Shown here: piece by piece, positions 11,011 to 23,475 of the stretch
How the letters are laid out: the number at the start of each line of letters is the position of its first letter
How positions within the stretch are numbered: the first letter of the stretch is position 1
Assembly: GCA_030247855.1 (NCBI GenBank)
Contig: JAPDRN010000059.1
Location: 62,001-126,000, forward strand
Direction of reading: 5' to 3'
Origin: Knufia peltigerae
Lineage: Eukaryota > Ascomycota > Eurotiomycetes > Chaetothyriales > Trichomeriaceae
DNA: 64,000 nt
The notes under the pieces: model-generated
Told to the model about the DNA's origin: nothing
The model's input: the letters and a program-made list of their open reading frames with translations, nothing else
Database searches by the model: none
Program-made: the position numbers and the translations under genes

Positions 11011-12047
11011 TCAAGCGTACTTGCCGACAAACTCGATCAGAGCCTCGTCCACCTCCTTGGGGTGCGAGGCCGACAGGAAGTGGGCGCCGCCGGGGACGGT
11101 GACCAGCTGGGTGGAGGGGGAGTTGACAAACATTTGGATCTCCTGTTCGGCGTTGGCCACCGAGTAGACGGCGTCGTCGGTGCCGTGCAACCACATGACG
11201 GGGCAACGGACGTCGAACAACCTCCCGTGGAGTCCGTCCCTCTCGCGGAGGTTGATGGCGGCCATGCGGGCCCGACGTCTCCCGTCGTCGCCTCGGTAGT
11301 TTGCCCGGATCGTCTTCCTCCAGAACTCCCGGGTCTCGTCGGGGCAGGTCTTCCCGAAGCCCACGTCGATCAAGAAGTCGCAGTACGACCGGTCCGGTTG
11401 GAAATCCGGGGTGGGTTCGTTCGAGGTCCAATCCTCGATCGGTCCGGTGCAGGCGGCGAAACCGTCCCAGCATCCCAATTTCCGTGTCCGTTCCGATTCG
11501 TAATCCATCGAGGTACCCAGAGGTATGATACCGGAAATCTGAGACGACAGGAAAAGGGGGGGGGTGAGTGAGAGTGTGAGGAGAAATGAGACAAAAAAAA
11601 AGGTGTCGTGGAAGGAAAGAAAAAGAAAAGAGGAAAAAAAAAAAGGTAGATGGGTGATTGGGAGGGTGACAGGTAAGTACTTACCTTTTCAGGTGACAAG
11701 AGTGCCATTCGAACGGTGATCCAACCACCTTGGCTGGTGCCCAACACGAAGGCTTTGGGTACACCGAGTGCCTCCATGACCTGGAGGTTCATGATGGCGG
11801 TGTCCCAGTAGGTGAAATTTTCGGACCTCGTCCTGGTTTGACCGTGACCCAACAATTCAATGGCCAAGAGGTTCATCTTGTCGGTCAGGGATTTGTTGGC
11901 GTACTGTTGTCGGTACAACTCCGACGATGTGGTAAAACTGTTGACCAAGACCAATGTGGGCTTGGAAGGGTCGTAGGGAAAAGGCATCTGGTAAGCTGCG
12001 TCGATTCCACCCAGGTGTGGGACACGAACGATCTTTGTGTTTGACAT
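11011..12047 (-). CDS. Alpha/beta-fold hydrolase
   Basis: A predicted serine hydrolase of the alpha/beta-fold family; the substrate cannot be named. Two exons: 12047-11685 and 11538-11011, about 296 aa, with a 146-nt intron (GTAAGT..CAG) that contains purine/pyrimidine runs. The nucleophile elbow is GTSQGGW (Ser105). The acidic residue sits in LHGTDDAVYSV (Asp242 or Asp243) and the catalytic His in GGAHFLSASHP (His274), so the triad looks complete. There is no signal peptide, so it is probably cytosolic. ELLGHGQTRTRSENFTY after strand 4 is typical of the family. Exon 2 is noticeably GC-rich at third positions. ATG at 12047 was chosen as the first in-frame ATG compatible with MSNTKIVRVP. Confidence 0.88.
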
Positions 12048-13404
12048 TTTGGACCTTTTTTCTGGGAGGGGGGGCGATGTCGACACCTAGGTAGGTGGGT
12101 GACAGCAACAGTAATGTCTCGACAAGGGTTGATCACTTTTGATCAAATCGGTTGTCCAAGTTGATGAGTATCCAGCGTGAGGCTGTGTGTTCCAAAGGGG
12201 GGAGGGGGGGGGAAGGGGTGGAAACAAGAATGTAGATATATAGATGTCACAAAAAAGTCTTGTCAACAGACGAAGGCGGCTCCGTTGATATAGATCAACC
12301 GGTGGTAGTCAACACCAAAGTTTTACATACTCAAGTATCCTTTACCTTTTTTGACTGTTTTAACACTACACATCATCTTTTTTTCCCCCCCCTCCTTTCT
12401 GACGAACGGATGTCAAGCGACTTTTTACGTGCCTCCTCTCTCCTTGGTAGAGCCACCCACCCGCAAACCCCCCCTCCCGAGAGGGAAAAAAAACGAAGAG
12501 AAATGTGACATCTTCATTTATCCTCGGTTATACTCGTCAAAAGAGGTGGTGGTGGTGGAAAGTCTTTTTTTTTCGAGTGGGATGGAGAAATCCCGATCAT
12601 CTTGGTCAAACTCCGTAAAACCACCTATTTCTTTTGGGGAAGTAAAAGTGAGATGAGGAGAAACAGCAGAAGGGCGGAGAGGAGGAGTTGTGTGTGTGTG
12701 TGTGTGTGACGCAAAGTTTGCGGGAAGAACAAATGCTCTGTATAGTCCGGTATGAGATCCAAAAACCTCTCGACGTCGTTCGTGTCATAACATACTGAGT
12801 ACTGAACGTACGTACAAAATTCCGGTGAGGAGAAAAGTAGTTTCTTCTTCACCCCCCCTCCCCCCCTTTTCCGACTCAGTCAAAATGACAATATTTCATC
12901 GGTACCGCAAAAACGAGACTTCAACAACCCCAATCGGCCAAATTTCACAAGATCAACAACCATCCGCGTCATCTCGCCAGAGTGCCGCGCAAAGTCGCCG
13001 AACTGCTAAAAAAACCGATTCGAGGTGAGTAATAAGGGGAACAGAATGACTACATACCTACAGAGTAGTAGGATAGAAACCCGGTGACACGGGACGTACT
13101 GTAGATGTACTTTGACGAAACGCTGAAGAAGTGCTTACGCATCACAAGCAAGTACATGGTTTTCGATTTTTATATTTTTGGTAATCATGTATAATACAAT
13201 ATTGGTCTTTCAAGCCAGAGTCCTCCATGGGTCTCTCTCTCGCGCTCCATTGGTGTTCTTTTGTCATAATAAGGCAACCTTCAAATCCCCCCCCCCCTGC
13301 ACGTCAAATCAATGATTGTCAAGTCGGTGATAACCATTGAACGACCATGACATGATCACTCAATATCATACTCAGAACCAAACCCCCACAGTATCCAAAC
13401 GGGC
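12048..13404. other. Intergenic: hydrolase promoter and uS7m 3' flank
   Basis: 1,357 nt without a supported gene. It contains an ACCTAGGT palindrome near 12087, several long homopolymer C/G/T runs, a (TG)10 microsatellite at 12689-12708, and a short ATG-initiated frame at 12885 followed by a donor-like GTGAGT at about 13026 that leads to no recognisable second exon. Confidence 0.45.
12689..12708. repeat. (TG)10 microsatellite
   Basis: Ten TG units in the promoter side of the hydrolase gene. Confidence 0.9.
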
Positions 13405-14663
13405 CTAACGTGAACCTGCCTTCTTCTTGATTCTTCTCCCACCAGCGGCAATTCTGATGTTGGCCCTTGCACTGATGGCGAGCCTGTGTACTCTCTGTCT
13501 CTTCTCCCACGCAGAACTTCTACCCTCGGCGACATTGATGATTTCTTTGGCAACTCGCTCGGCCAAAGTGAGTTCTCTTCTGCTCTCCGCGGCCGAGAGG
13601 ATCCATTGTATCGCCGTCCGTCTCCTCTGTCGTAGACCCAACGGTACGGGAAGGGGCAAACTCGCGCCACCACCCATGATGCCTTTTTGTTGTCGGATCT
13701 TGATGAGTGGTGCCACCGAGTCGATTGCTGCCGTGAGGTACTTTATCGGTTCGAGAGGGAGCGCTTCACGGGGCACGGTAGACACCAAGGATCGTTCGGT
13801 GCCGGTACTGCTCTGTTCGTTCCCGGCGGCAGAGGGGACAGGAGCAGTCCGTAAAATGTCGAGAATGGTGGTCATGTTCTGTGGCAATGACTCGGTTAGC
13901 AGTGTTTCGCCAGTAGGGAGCACAAAAAAGACAAAGTGCCAAACGATCCAAAGAAAAAAGAGATGGCCACAACATACAGATTGCGCTTTACTCAACTTCC
14001 CGTGCCTCATGATACTCTTCGTGACTTGGTCGACTACCGGGTCGTATCGCTTTCGAAAATTGTCCAACTTCGTCATGGCTTGAATGTCAGGTAAAACAAA
14101 TTTATGACCGAACCCGGCGTCAGGGTAATCCAGGCCGACGACTTGCATGTCGCGAAACTCGACCCTCGGGTTGTGCTGTGACGGCAACGGTCTCTCCACC
14201 GCAGTCGAGTATGACCGTGTACCGGGCGGCGAGGTTCTTTTCAAGTCGTCCTTCAAAACCTTTGGGGCCTTTTCTTGTGCGTCTTTGTCTCTTTTCAGGA
14301 TCTATGACCATAAATTTTCTCCGGGTCAGTCGCTGCTGCACGCTCGAACCGGTGGTACCGTATACGCTCTCTCGGAAGAATATACTCTCTTACCTCCTGG
14401 ACTGGTGTTCCCTGCTCGATATCTGGCGGGTTTTCTCCCATAGACTTGTCCAACGCCGCTTGCTCCTCCGTTACGTGTGGCAACTGGTCCACCGTTGGAC
14501 CTTGCGTGTCGGGGCCGACTGGGGTGGTTGCGGGTTTCTTCGACGCATCATCGCTTGCCGTCCGTCGTTGCAGGGCCGCTCGAGCGAAGGATTTGGGCGG
14601 CGCCGAGGTCTTCGGTCTCAACGTCACCGACCGGGAGGTGAAGAGATGTAATCGGGGCGGCAT
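13405..14663 (-). CDS. RSM7: Mitochondrial ribosomal protein uS7m
   Basis: Small-subunit mitoribosomal protein, homologue of bacterial S7, which nucleates the 3' domain of the small rRNA. Three exons: 14663-14394, 14301-13978 and 13878-13405, about 355 aa. The first exon is an Arg/Ser/Thr-rich mitochondrial presequence (MPPRLHLFTSRSVTLRPK). Exon 2 starts ILKRDKDAQEKAPKVLKDD and contains VTKSIMRHGKLSKAQ. Exon 3 has the S7 core: IKYLTAAIDSVAPLIKIRQQ, a Gly-rich loop, PVPLGLRQRRRTAIQWILSA and the terminal VAEGRSSAWEKRQRVHRLA. Introns start GTAAGA and GTATGT. Borders were fixed by frame and family pattern; reading through either intron would change the frame or add non-family sequence. Confidence 0.93.
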
Positions 14664-15266
14664 GGTGGGCTCTGTGTGTGATGTCTTGAAACGAGTTTCA
14701 CAAGACGCATTGGAGAGTCATGGATTTCTTGTAAAGCTCAAAGACCGACGCAAGATACGAGTGTGGAGAAATACGTCACGTGGTATTACACTCCTCAGTT
14801 CGAATGCTTGACCGAAGTTTTGACGCCACTACGCCATATACTCTTCTGTAGCTATCGACATAGCCGTGTTCTAGAGTTGAGGCACGACTATTCCGTACAA
14901 TTAACGACTACGAGTACTGCGAGCTGTAGAAAATTGACTTGCGAGTACTTTCATTTCCGATCAGTACAAACTCCTGTAGAGTCCTCGCGGGTATCTTGGA
15001 CTGAAAAAAACAAGGGTTTTTTCCCCAAACAGCAATCATATCCAGCCCTGTTGTGCCCTGTATTCCATACAATGAACTCTCCAGTCCAATTCACCTTGGT
15101 GTGATATTCTTCTGTCTTTCCCATCTTTCTGCTTGATCATTTTCATACCTTTCCACTACCAAAACCCAATCAGTAATACAAAATAGAAACGGTATGTTTC
15201 TTCGATTGACAGACACTTTGGTCTCAACTATTCTGCCGCTAACGCATGGATCTTCAATCAGGCACT
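14664..15266. other. Intergenic: uS7m promoter and Ca2+/H+ exchanger 3' flank
   Basis: 603 nt with no supported gene. Confidence 0.5.
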
Positions 15267-16723
15267 TCAGCCATGGAAAAGATTTCCCAATCCACTACCT
15301 ACATCATCAGGTAGGACATAGAATGCCAGAGCAATGATGATGTACATGCCCAGACACAGCAGTCCCTCCAGATAGTTGGATTTGCCATCTTGGATCAGAA
15401 GAACCACGACAAGACTGGCCAAGAAGAACGACACAGTTTCGAAGGTCTCAAAGTGTAGGGTCATCGGCTGACCCATGATCCAACCCAAGACGACCAGGAA
15501 TGGAGTGACGAAGATGGCAATCTGGAGACTTGAACCGATAGCCACGCCAATAGCCAGATCCATCTTGTTTTTCCATGCGACAATGACAGCTGTGACGTGT
15601 TCCGCTGCGTTACCCACAATGGGGATCAAAATCAAACCGATGAAGGTCCTGCTGATGTTGGCCTTTTCGACAATTGCATCGATGCTGCCGACAAGGTACT
15701 CGGCACAAACCGCGACCAGGAGCGTCACAAAGATCAAAACCACGGCAGCCGCCCACGGACCCAACAGCTCAGCTTCTTCCTCATCGCCCTCTTGAGCTTC
15801 TGTATCGTCGAACATGTCGGCATGTGACTTGAGTTGGAAGTATAGATACGCGACGTAAATGAAGAGCAAAATGATCGACGTGCCTCGAGAGAGGATCATG
15901 ATGTTGTCATCCTGGGACTTGTTTTCCGACATCACGGCGTAGAGGGTGGCAGGAATGATCAGCGAACTTGTCGCGACCGTCATGAGCGACGACATTGTCG
16001 ATGCCACGGTCGAATTGAATGTTTGTTCCTTGTATCGTAGGCCGCCGACAAAGAAGCAGCATCCCAGAACCAACAGAATATTGGACAAAATGCTGCCCAG
16101 CATACTTGCCTGGACGATACGGATGTAGCCCTTTTGTAATGCGATGATGCTGACCTGTAAAACTCACAGTTAGACCTTGCAAACCTCATTGGTCTAGTTG
16201 TGCAAAAGGGGGGATTTCGACATACGATGAGCTCGACGGCATTTCCAAAGGTAGCATTCAGCAGTCCACCAATAGTTTGACCCAACGGGATGGCAAGTTC
16301 CTCCGTCGCAAAAGCGAGCAGACTGGCCAGGGGTATGATGGCGATGAAGTTGAGCACGAACTGCAGGACAGGCGACCATTCTGCCAGTCCCGCTATGATA
16401 CCCAAGGGGACGAAAACCAGGAGAACATTGACGTAGTTTGTTTTGAGCACCTCCCATGTCAAATGGAGGACGAGGAAAGGATATCGGACGGCCCTGTTTT
16501 CATGTTTGTGGTATGGTGTTCCCGAGTCTGTGGACGTCCACCTATTCAACAAACCCGTCCGCTCGTCAGGCTCGACGGCCCGGCCATTCAGGCCGCCATC
16601 GTCGGTGGTCGCAGGCATGGAAGAGTGGTTCTCTCGATGTCGGTCACGCTCGCCAGTGAGTGTCCTCAAGAAGGTACTTCGAATCTTGCTAGCAGCTGTA
16701 GGATTGGCAGACATCGCCGTCAT
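15267..16723 (-). CDS. VCX1: Vacuolar Ca2+/H+ exchanger
   Basis: A CaCA-family antiporter that loads Ca2+ into the vacuole using the proton gradient. Two exons: 16723-16226 and 16154-15267, about 461 aa. A hydrophilic N-terminal tail of about 80 residues precedes roughly eleven membrane helices. The two inverted alpha repeats show GNAVELI (residues 160-166, at the exon junction) and GNAAEHVTAVIVAWKNKMDLAI. A central acidic loop with a Glu/Asp run (EAQEGDEEEAELLG) separates the halves, as in Vcx1/CAX. ATG 16723 (MTAMSANP) is the first in frame; a second ATG lies at 16714. The open frame extends upstream without an ATG, so an extra 5' exon is possible. Confidence 0.92.
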
Positions 16724-18618
16724 GGCGACGTCCAAAATGGTCAGTCTCAATGATATCAAGCCAAAACAGTGACGCGGTGAGAGGACAAGCAGACCAGGCA
16801 AAGGTTTGACAAGGACGGTCTTTTGAAGGCGGAGAGTGCAATCAGTGTGTATGGCCGTGGGGTTCGAGGTCGAGGGCAAGGATATTATACGTACCCATTC
16901 GCCAGCGGGCCTAAGCTAAGCAGAGGCAGCGATGCGGCGAGGATAGGACAGAGGGAAGAGAAGAGAAGAGGAAGGAGAAAAACGGAAAAGAAATACCACG
17001 CAAGATGGTAGTGGTTGTCTAACAGGTGCTCACGTCCGCATGCGGTTGGGGGGGAGCCGTCAAAACTAGATACGAGAGTTGCCCAGATCGCCAAGAAGAG
17101 TCCGACAAGAAGGTGGCGGGGTATTAAATATCGTTGAGGAAACACAGTACAAGGACAGAGGATGTTGTCGGCTCGTAGACAAAATGCGAAGTTCAAAACG
17201 CTGGTGGTGATGAAACTTGAAGCTGAGCAACAAAAAACACTGGGGACTTGTCGGTTGCGATACGTTGGACGGTGGGGAGCTTGTCCCCTTTGACCAACAC
17301 TAAGCAGCACTGCCACACTTGGCTCTGTCTCTTGATGGAGGACAAGATCGAATATTGGATTCATGATGGCATGCCTCTGTCCATACGAGATAGAGAGATC
17401 TCCTTTCATCTCGAAGCATCATCATCTATCCCAGGTCCTCCCGTGCACACAGACACCCAGCAGAGGTTGAAATTCTCCTCGAGTACGGTGACTACACCTT
17501 ACTGCACAACACATTCTCTCCACCAACGCCTCAATCAGCGGATACATGACGTCGATCCTTCAGGGGTATCCATGTCTTGGTTAAGCTTATTCCTTGTCCA
17601 TACGAGTATTGTATTGTGATCGCGAATACTCCATACGGCCATCGCCGTCTACTTGAATGAGACACAAGTACTCCGTACGGAGGGTACTCGTAAGAGCTGA
17701 CGGCAGCAACAATAATCACACTCCCTTGCACTGCATTCACAACGCCTGTACGGAGTAGATACGCGCAATAATACTCGTACCGTGCACACGTCTTCTTCGT
17801 GCTCTGTCGATCAAGGCATATCCTTCTTTCAGGCCCACGCCGTGGTGGCTGGACGATATTGCAAGGCGCCTGAGAATTCCTTTTTTGTTTTCCACTCAAC
17901 CATTTGGTACGGAGTACGAAATATGGCCTCATAGAACCTCTACGGAAGCGTCGGTGGACTCAGCCTCGTAATCTCCTGTACCATCGTCAGAGTCTGAATC
18001 CTTCCGGGGAGGCAATGTATAGCATCTTCATGCTCCGTGGTACGGAATAGAGCCCGAACACTTTTATTACTCGGAAACTTCTCGGCTTCCGAACAGCATA
18101 TATATATACGGAGTACCGCGCGGTGTAAGATCGCTTCACCTTGGCCTTTAGGTGGCCAAACTGATCAACAAGACTTCCGAGCAGGGCTGTGCAGTTTTCA
18201 TTTCATCTCCCACGTCAATGTTGTATTAATCACTGCCTGACAATTCGATCGTGGCGGATTTTCCCACCAGCCACTCGTTGGAAGACGTATTCAAATCCAA
18301 AGACAAATATGGCAGAAGATGAAATGTTTGGATGTGGTTGCACGTCAAATCTTCCACGACCACACCTACAGACGACACGCTGTTGCTGTCATCGGTCCAC
18401 CCTAAGCTCATTATGTGTATCAGTGTACATGAAGTGAAGTAAATTTCGAATCGAAAAGTAATAAGCTTGAGAAAGCGATCCCTTCGAGGTATTGGATTTG
18501 TCAAACAAGCACTCCCTTCGTCCAGTAACCCCAGCCTGAGCAACTCTCAAACAAATATACCCGGGAAATCCTTGCCCGTGACCGAGCACAACTGATAACA
18601 GCTGTCGCTTTCTTTATA
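16724..18618. other. Intergenic: exchanger promoter and dynactin 3' flank
   Basis: 1,895 nt with no supported gene. A GA/CT-rich tract at about 16951-16993 is typical of a fungal leader. Several TACGGAGTA/TACTCCGTA motifs cluster between 17660 and 18120, including the perfect palindrome CTCCGTACGGAG near 17668. Confidence 0.5.
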
Positions 18619-21600
18619 TCAATGCTGCACAATGTGCACGCCTTCGCTCGACGGCAAGAAAGTCTCCTGTCCCTCTTCGAAGCCACAGAGCTTTCCATGG
18701 CCACTATGTTGCGGCTTTGCAGGTCGCATTATGATCCTGGCTCTTTTGATCAAATCGTCCTTCATTTCATTCCACCGTTCCAATTCCTCTTTCCGCTGGA
18801 GAACTTGGTACAATGTCGTAGTCGATTGTGATCGCCAGGTAGATGCTCGACTTGTATCAGCCTGATCAGAACTAGTTCTTGCAACCAACTTTATAGGTTT
18901 CGAAGCTTTGGCCAGATGAATTAGACTAGCTAAAACATCCTTGGATCCGGTGCGCAACTCCATGGTCTTGTCTCCGCCTCGTTTTGGTTTGAGCTGGTTT
19001 GGATCAAGCCAGCCATGCTCAATGGCTTCCAGGCCAGCTTCATCGACTGGCACTCTGAGTTGCGTGTTCTCGAACTTCAGGAATCGTACGGACGCTTGTA
19101 GACTCACGATCTCAGTCTTGAGTAGTTCAACTTCGGCCTTGAATTGCAAAGATGTGGTTTCATCCACAGGACCAGTGAGGATCCCTTGACTGTCTGCGGG
19201 TGCTCTTTGTTTCATGGCGTCCAGTTCCAATTTATCGCTTTCCCGGTTCTCAAGCAGGGCACGGTGGTCAGCCTCCAATTGGCGTAGACTTTGGGATGCT
19301 GCCGCGCTTTCGGCTCGTAGTTTCTCGATCTCTTCTTTCATAGCTTTGACGCCGTCGTCTTTGATCTTGGTCTCTCTCGCTCTCGATTCAAGCAGTTCGA
19401 CCTTGACCTGTTGTTCTTCAAGCTGCCTGTCCTTCTCGCTGATTCTGATGGTCTGTTCTTGTATTCTTGATTTCAGTCGAGCCATTTCCTCTTGCATGTC
19501 TTGCGACAAGACTTTCTGCGCCTTAACCTCTTTCGCTCGCAAAGCCCATGGTGCGGGGCCCTTCTCGAATTCAATTGCTCCGGATAGGTCGGCCGATTTG
19601 GTGTGCAGATCATCAATAGTGGTTTGCAGAGCGGATAAGTGCTTCGCCAAGATGTCGAACACATCCTGCGAGTCAACTTGCACGGTGGAAGCTGGTCGTT
19701 CTTTGTCGATAAATTTCGACATAGCATCAACAAGTGTCGCATATGAAAGTGGCTCATCTCTTTCATCTTTGTTGAGTTCTTCCATGACTGCATGTCCAAT
19801 GTGCTGAGTCAATTGGGATAATGTCGAGGCTACGTGCTCCGCTTCCGCAAACGAATGCCACATTGGCTCTCCAAGGCACATTGAACGAGCTCGGAGATCA
19901 TCGAGGGTGTGGAGGAGTTTTCCAGAAGTGTACTTGACTGTGCGAGCCTTGATACCAAGTTGATCCACTCTCTTCTCAAAGGTCAGGGCGCTTTCGTCGT
20001 CGGCAGTCGAACCTCCCAGTCTGGCCTGCACCGCTTTCGCGAGAACCTGCGCTTGATGTGCCACGCTGTCGGTGTACATTTCGGTCATGGAAGCGTTTGC
20101 CAATAGCTCCATAGCTTTAGTTTCGAGGCTATCGGAAAGCAATTTCTCCGCCATGTCGACAAGAATGCCAGCCATACGTTGTAAATGATCGGCTCTATCA
20201 GACGCAAGCTCATCCCGGCGTAATGCTTCAACCCAGCCAGTGACGGCTAGTTCCACAGGCTCAAGTTCAAAGGGTGCAGCAGAGTATTTCATGAAGTCAC
20301 TCAAAGAACAAGTCGTCATGAACTGCACAAATCTCTCACAGATGGTGGCGATGTAGCTCATTTTCTCCATCACAGCAAATATGGACACTGCATTGTCCTG
20401 GAGAAGGTCGGGCCGATCTCGAATTTTGTCCATCAGGATAGTCTTGCTCAAATGTGCCTTCGACCTGATCCGTTTGAAGCACAAGAGGGCAGCAATAGGT
20501 TTCTTGTCAACATCAAAAGTTTCCGGTATGAAGTATTGCAAGATTTCGAGGTGCAAACTTGCTTGTTCGGCCCGCATTTTGCCCATTTCCAGGTCTATTG
20601 CTTTGAGTTGTGTTTTTGTCGCCGAGTTTTGCAGTTTGAGATTCAGCTCCATCATGGCTCGTGACTTACTACTCATTTCGTTTGCTTCAGTCTCGCTGAT
20701 CTCTCGCGACCGGCGAAGCTCGTCAATATCACCCTGAAGGCCTTGGACGATCTCCCTGAACTTGCTTAGAGTGTATTCCATGTCCTCAATGGTCTTCTGC
20801 TGCTCGAGGTTTCGCCTTTGTTTGTCATTGATGATTGCCTCGCTCTCATCCAGTTGATAGTGAAGACGTTTTTCTTCTTCCACGTGGAATGCTTCCAGTT
20901 CATCAGTCACCTGGATGTGCTCTTCAAAGTCCTGAATTTGCCTCTTGAGCAATTCAATCTCACTACGATTCTGGTCTCGCTCGGCACTCATCGCCTCTAG
21001 CATATCGTCATTCGCTTCGGCTGCTTCAAGCTGCTCTCGAAGGTGTTGATTAGTTTCTTCAGACTTGCTAAGTTTGGCCGATACCTCTTCGTACTTCGAG
21101 GAGGAATGTTCCAACTCATCGAGAGTCTCGTGGAGTTCTTTGATTTCACTCTTCATATCGGCTTCATTCTGTTGAGACATATCACGCAGCATAACCAGTG
21201 CTTGCCTCAACCTTTCGGTTTCACGCTCCATCTGAAGCCAGCCAGCACTAGCTTTGTCTTCCGGACTCATGACTGAACTCAGTTCCCGGTTTTCTTCTCT
21301 CAGGATCTCTGCTTCGAGCTCCAGTTCTTCATGCTTCAGTTTCAAGGCCTCTAACTCTGCCTCGAAGGTGTCGGCACGTTCTTCGGCCATCTCCTTGTCA
21401 AGCGTAGCCAGCTCAAGTTCGGATTCATGTTCGGCACTGCGATCAGGAACGTTGTGAGCCCGACTTTCTGCATCTTCATATTTGGCCTTGAGATCTGCCA
21501 TCTCTTGTTGATTGGCTTTGATTTTCTTTTGCAGGGTCTGAATGATACCCTCATACCGTGCAACTTGGGCCTTAAGGTCTTGAAGGCTTTGTAGTTCAGC

Positions 21601-22641
21601 CTGGTCTTCCCGGCGCTGTTTCTGCAAGCTGCGAACCTTCGTTTCGAGGGTTTTGATCACTTGAGCATGTCTCGACCGATCCTCGGCCAGAGCGTTACCA
21701 GCATCTCGAAGTGAAGTATCAGATTGTTGGCGTGTGGCGATAGACTCGAATGTTCGGTCTTGTGCTTTTGGAGGCTCAGGCTTGTGCTTGTCTGCATCGG
21801 GTGGTGCTTCCTGGTCCGATTCCTTTTCTTCGTGCAGGGGTGGCGACGAGACGCTTTCATGAGATGCAGAGGGCGAGACGACTGTGTCATGTTTGGGAGC
21901 TGCTTTTGAGACCATGGACAGCCGGGGACCCGCCAATGACTGTCGTGACTGTATCGAAGCAGGTCTTGTGGACAATGGTTTTACCGCACCGCCTGCCAAA
22001 GACTGTCGACTCGCGACTGAACTCGATCGTGTTGTCGTGCTAGGCGGAGCCATTGACGATCTTCCGGCTGTACTGAGCCTAGATCTAGTACTGGAATCGG
22101 AAGTTCGTGCGGTTGTTGCAGGAGTTCCTGTGCGTGGAGTTGACCCGGTCGAACTGGCGACGGAGGGTGTCGGCTTCGTAGGTGATTTGGTAGGAGACTG
22201 CGATCAGAGAATCAGTAAATGTTACTGTATGCATTGTTATAGGCTTACCCTTAATGACAATCTTGATGTCGTGGCCGACCCTGAGCCTGAACTCATCAAA
22301 CTCTGCCTCTTCCTCGCAACGTCCGCCGTCACTCCGCTGGATGGTCTCGGTTTGGTGGAGGGGCCATTAGAGGTCGGAGCCCCGTTGAGCCTCGGGTTCT
22401 GTGAGGACAGCTTGGAGATGGTAATGGCCGACTCCTTTCGCACGAAGATGCCATAGCCAGGGGTACACTGGAAATAACGTTGGCCTTTAACAGATCCATC
22501 ATTTTTGCCGGATTGATCTGGAAGTTCGAGACCTAACCATTCACCAGCCGCGATGTGTAATGGTCCAATATATCGAATGATCCCTTCTCTTCCATCCTGG
22601 GTCACAATCGTATGACCCAGTTTGATATTGAGGTCGCCCAT
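18619..22641 (-). CDS. NIP100: Dynactin large subunit p150 (CAP-Gly, coiled coil)
   Basis: The microtubule- and dynein-binding arm of dynactin, needed for nuclear migration and retrograde transport (p150-Glued; Nip100 in yeast, ro-3 in Neurospora). Two exons: 22641-22249 and 22197-18619, about 1,323 aa. The CAP-Gly domain is near the start (REGIIRYIGP, GEWLGLEL, GKNDGSVKG, PGYGIFVRKE). A long Ser/Thr/Pro/Arg-rich basic linker (TTRSSSVASRQSLAGG) probably also binds microtubules. Two long coiled coils follow, at about residues 270-690 and in the C-terminal third. They are separated by a helical ordered segment (about residues 690-1000) typical of dynactin. The exon junction puts SPTKSPTKP after the CAP-Gly exon. 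Dense Glu/Gln/Lys usage causes long spurious antisense frames. Confidence 0.94.
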
Positions 22642-23475
22642 GTCTGGCAGTGGGCAAAGTTGCGTCTAATGGCATGACCAAGGACGTGGGAGCAACATAG
22701 GTTGAGTGATGCGGATGACTATTAGAGGAGTTGGTGACAATTAGGGATATACTACAGAGTATGACAGTGCGAGTATTGTTTGCTTTCGAGATTTGGGGCG
22801 GACGCGCATCGCCCGCCCACAGTCGCGCCTGCACCTGGAGTTCCCCCTGCGTTGGCCGAACCGTCCAGTTTTCGAGGCGTCATGGTTGGATGACTCAGCA
22901 ATATATCACGTGACCACATTCTCCTGTTCTCCTCTATGTGTAGGAATATTTTTACCTATATTGTAAGTGCTATGTATGGACAGGTGATTAGTCGTATTCT
23001 AAGGACCAGGACAATGGGAAATTATAATCAGAGGAAGTTTCGTAAATGTACTCGTTTCTCTAAATAGCTTTCTGGGGTATATATCGTTCTTTTAGGGGCC
23101 GTCCGAAGCATTCATGACTTCTCCATCCATTGCTGGCAACAATGAAGAAGTTGCAACCATCATCGGAATGAGAACGTGGGTATCATCTTCAAAAGACAGG
23201 AAAGCAAACAAACAAAACAAGGGGCGTAATGAACGTCTTTGAATGCATCAAAATTGGTCATCTCGCAACCCATCAACCACCAACATCAATCAATACTCAA
23301 AACACGCTTGATTTGCATCCTATACGATGCATCAAAAACCGCTTGTTTCCACCTTTTGACTTTTCGTTGTAGCATAGAGGGTATCGTATCTTGCTGCACA
23401 TAAGAAGAGATAAATCATGATTTCCATATCCATATAAGGGGTATCATTCGTTGTTTTCGAGCATCACAAATTTCT
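22642..23475. other. Intergenic: dynactin promoter and KH-protein 3' flank
   Basis: 834 nt without a gene. It holds TGACTCA at 22891-22897 and TCACGTGAC at about 22907-22915, about 250-270 nt upstream of the dynactin start codon, both plausible bZIP and bHLH sites. Confidence 0.5.

Noticed and set aside
12885..13028. Short ATG frame followed by a donor-like GTGAGT
   Set aside because: No convincing second exon or family similarity; the first exon is low-complexity.
19214..19807. 197-codon Ser-rich plus-strand frame
   Set aside because: Antisense of the dynactin coiled coil; Glu/Gln codons read backwards give Ser/Leu/Phe.
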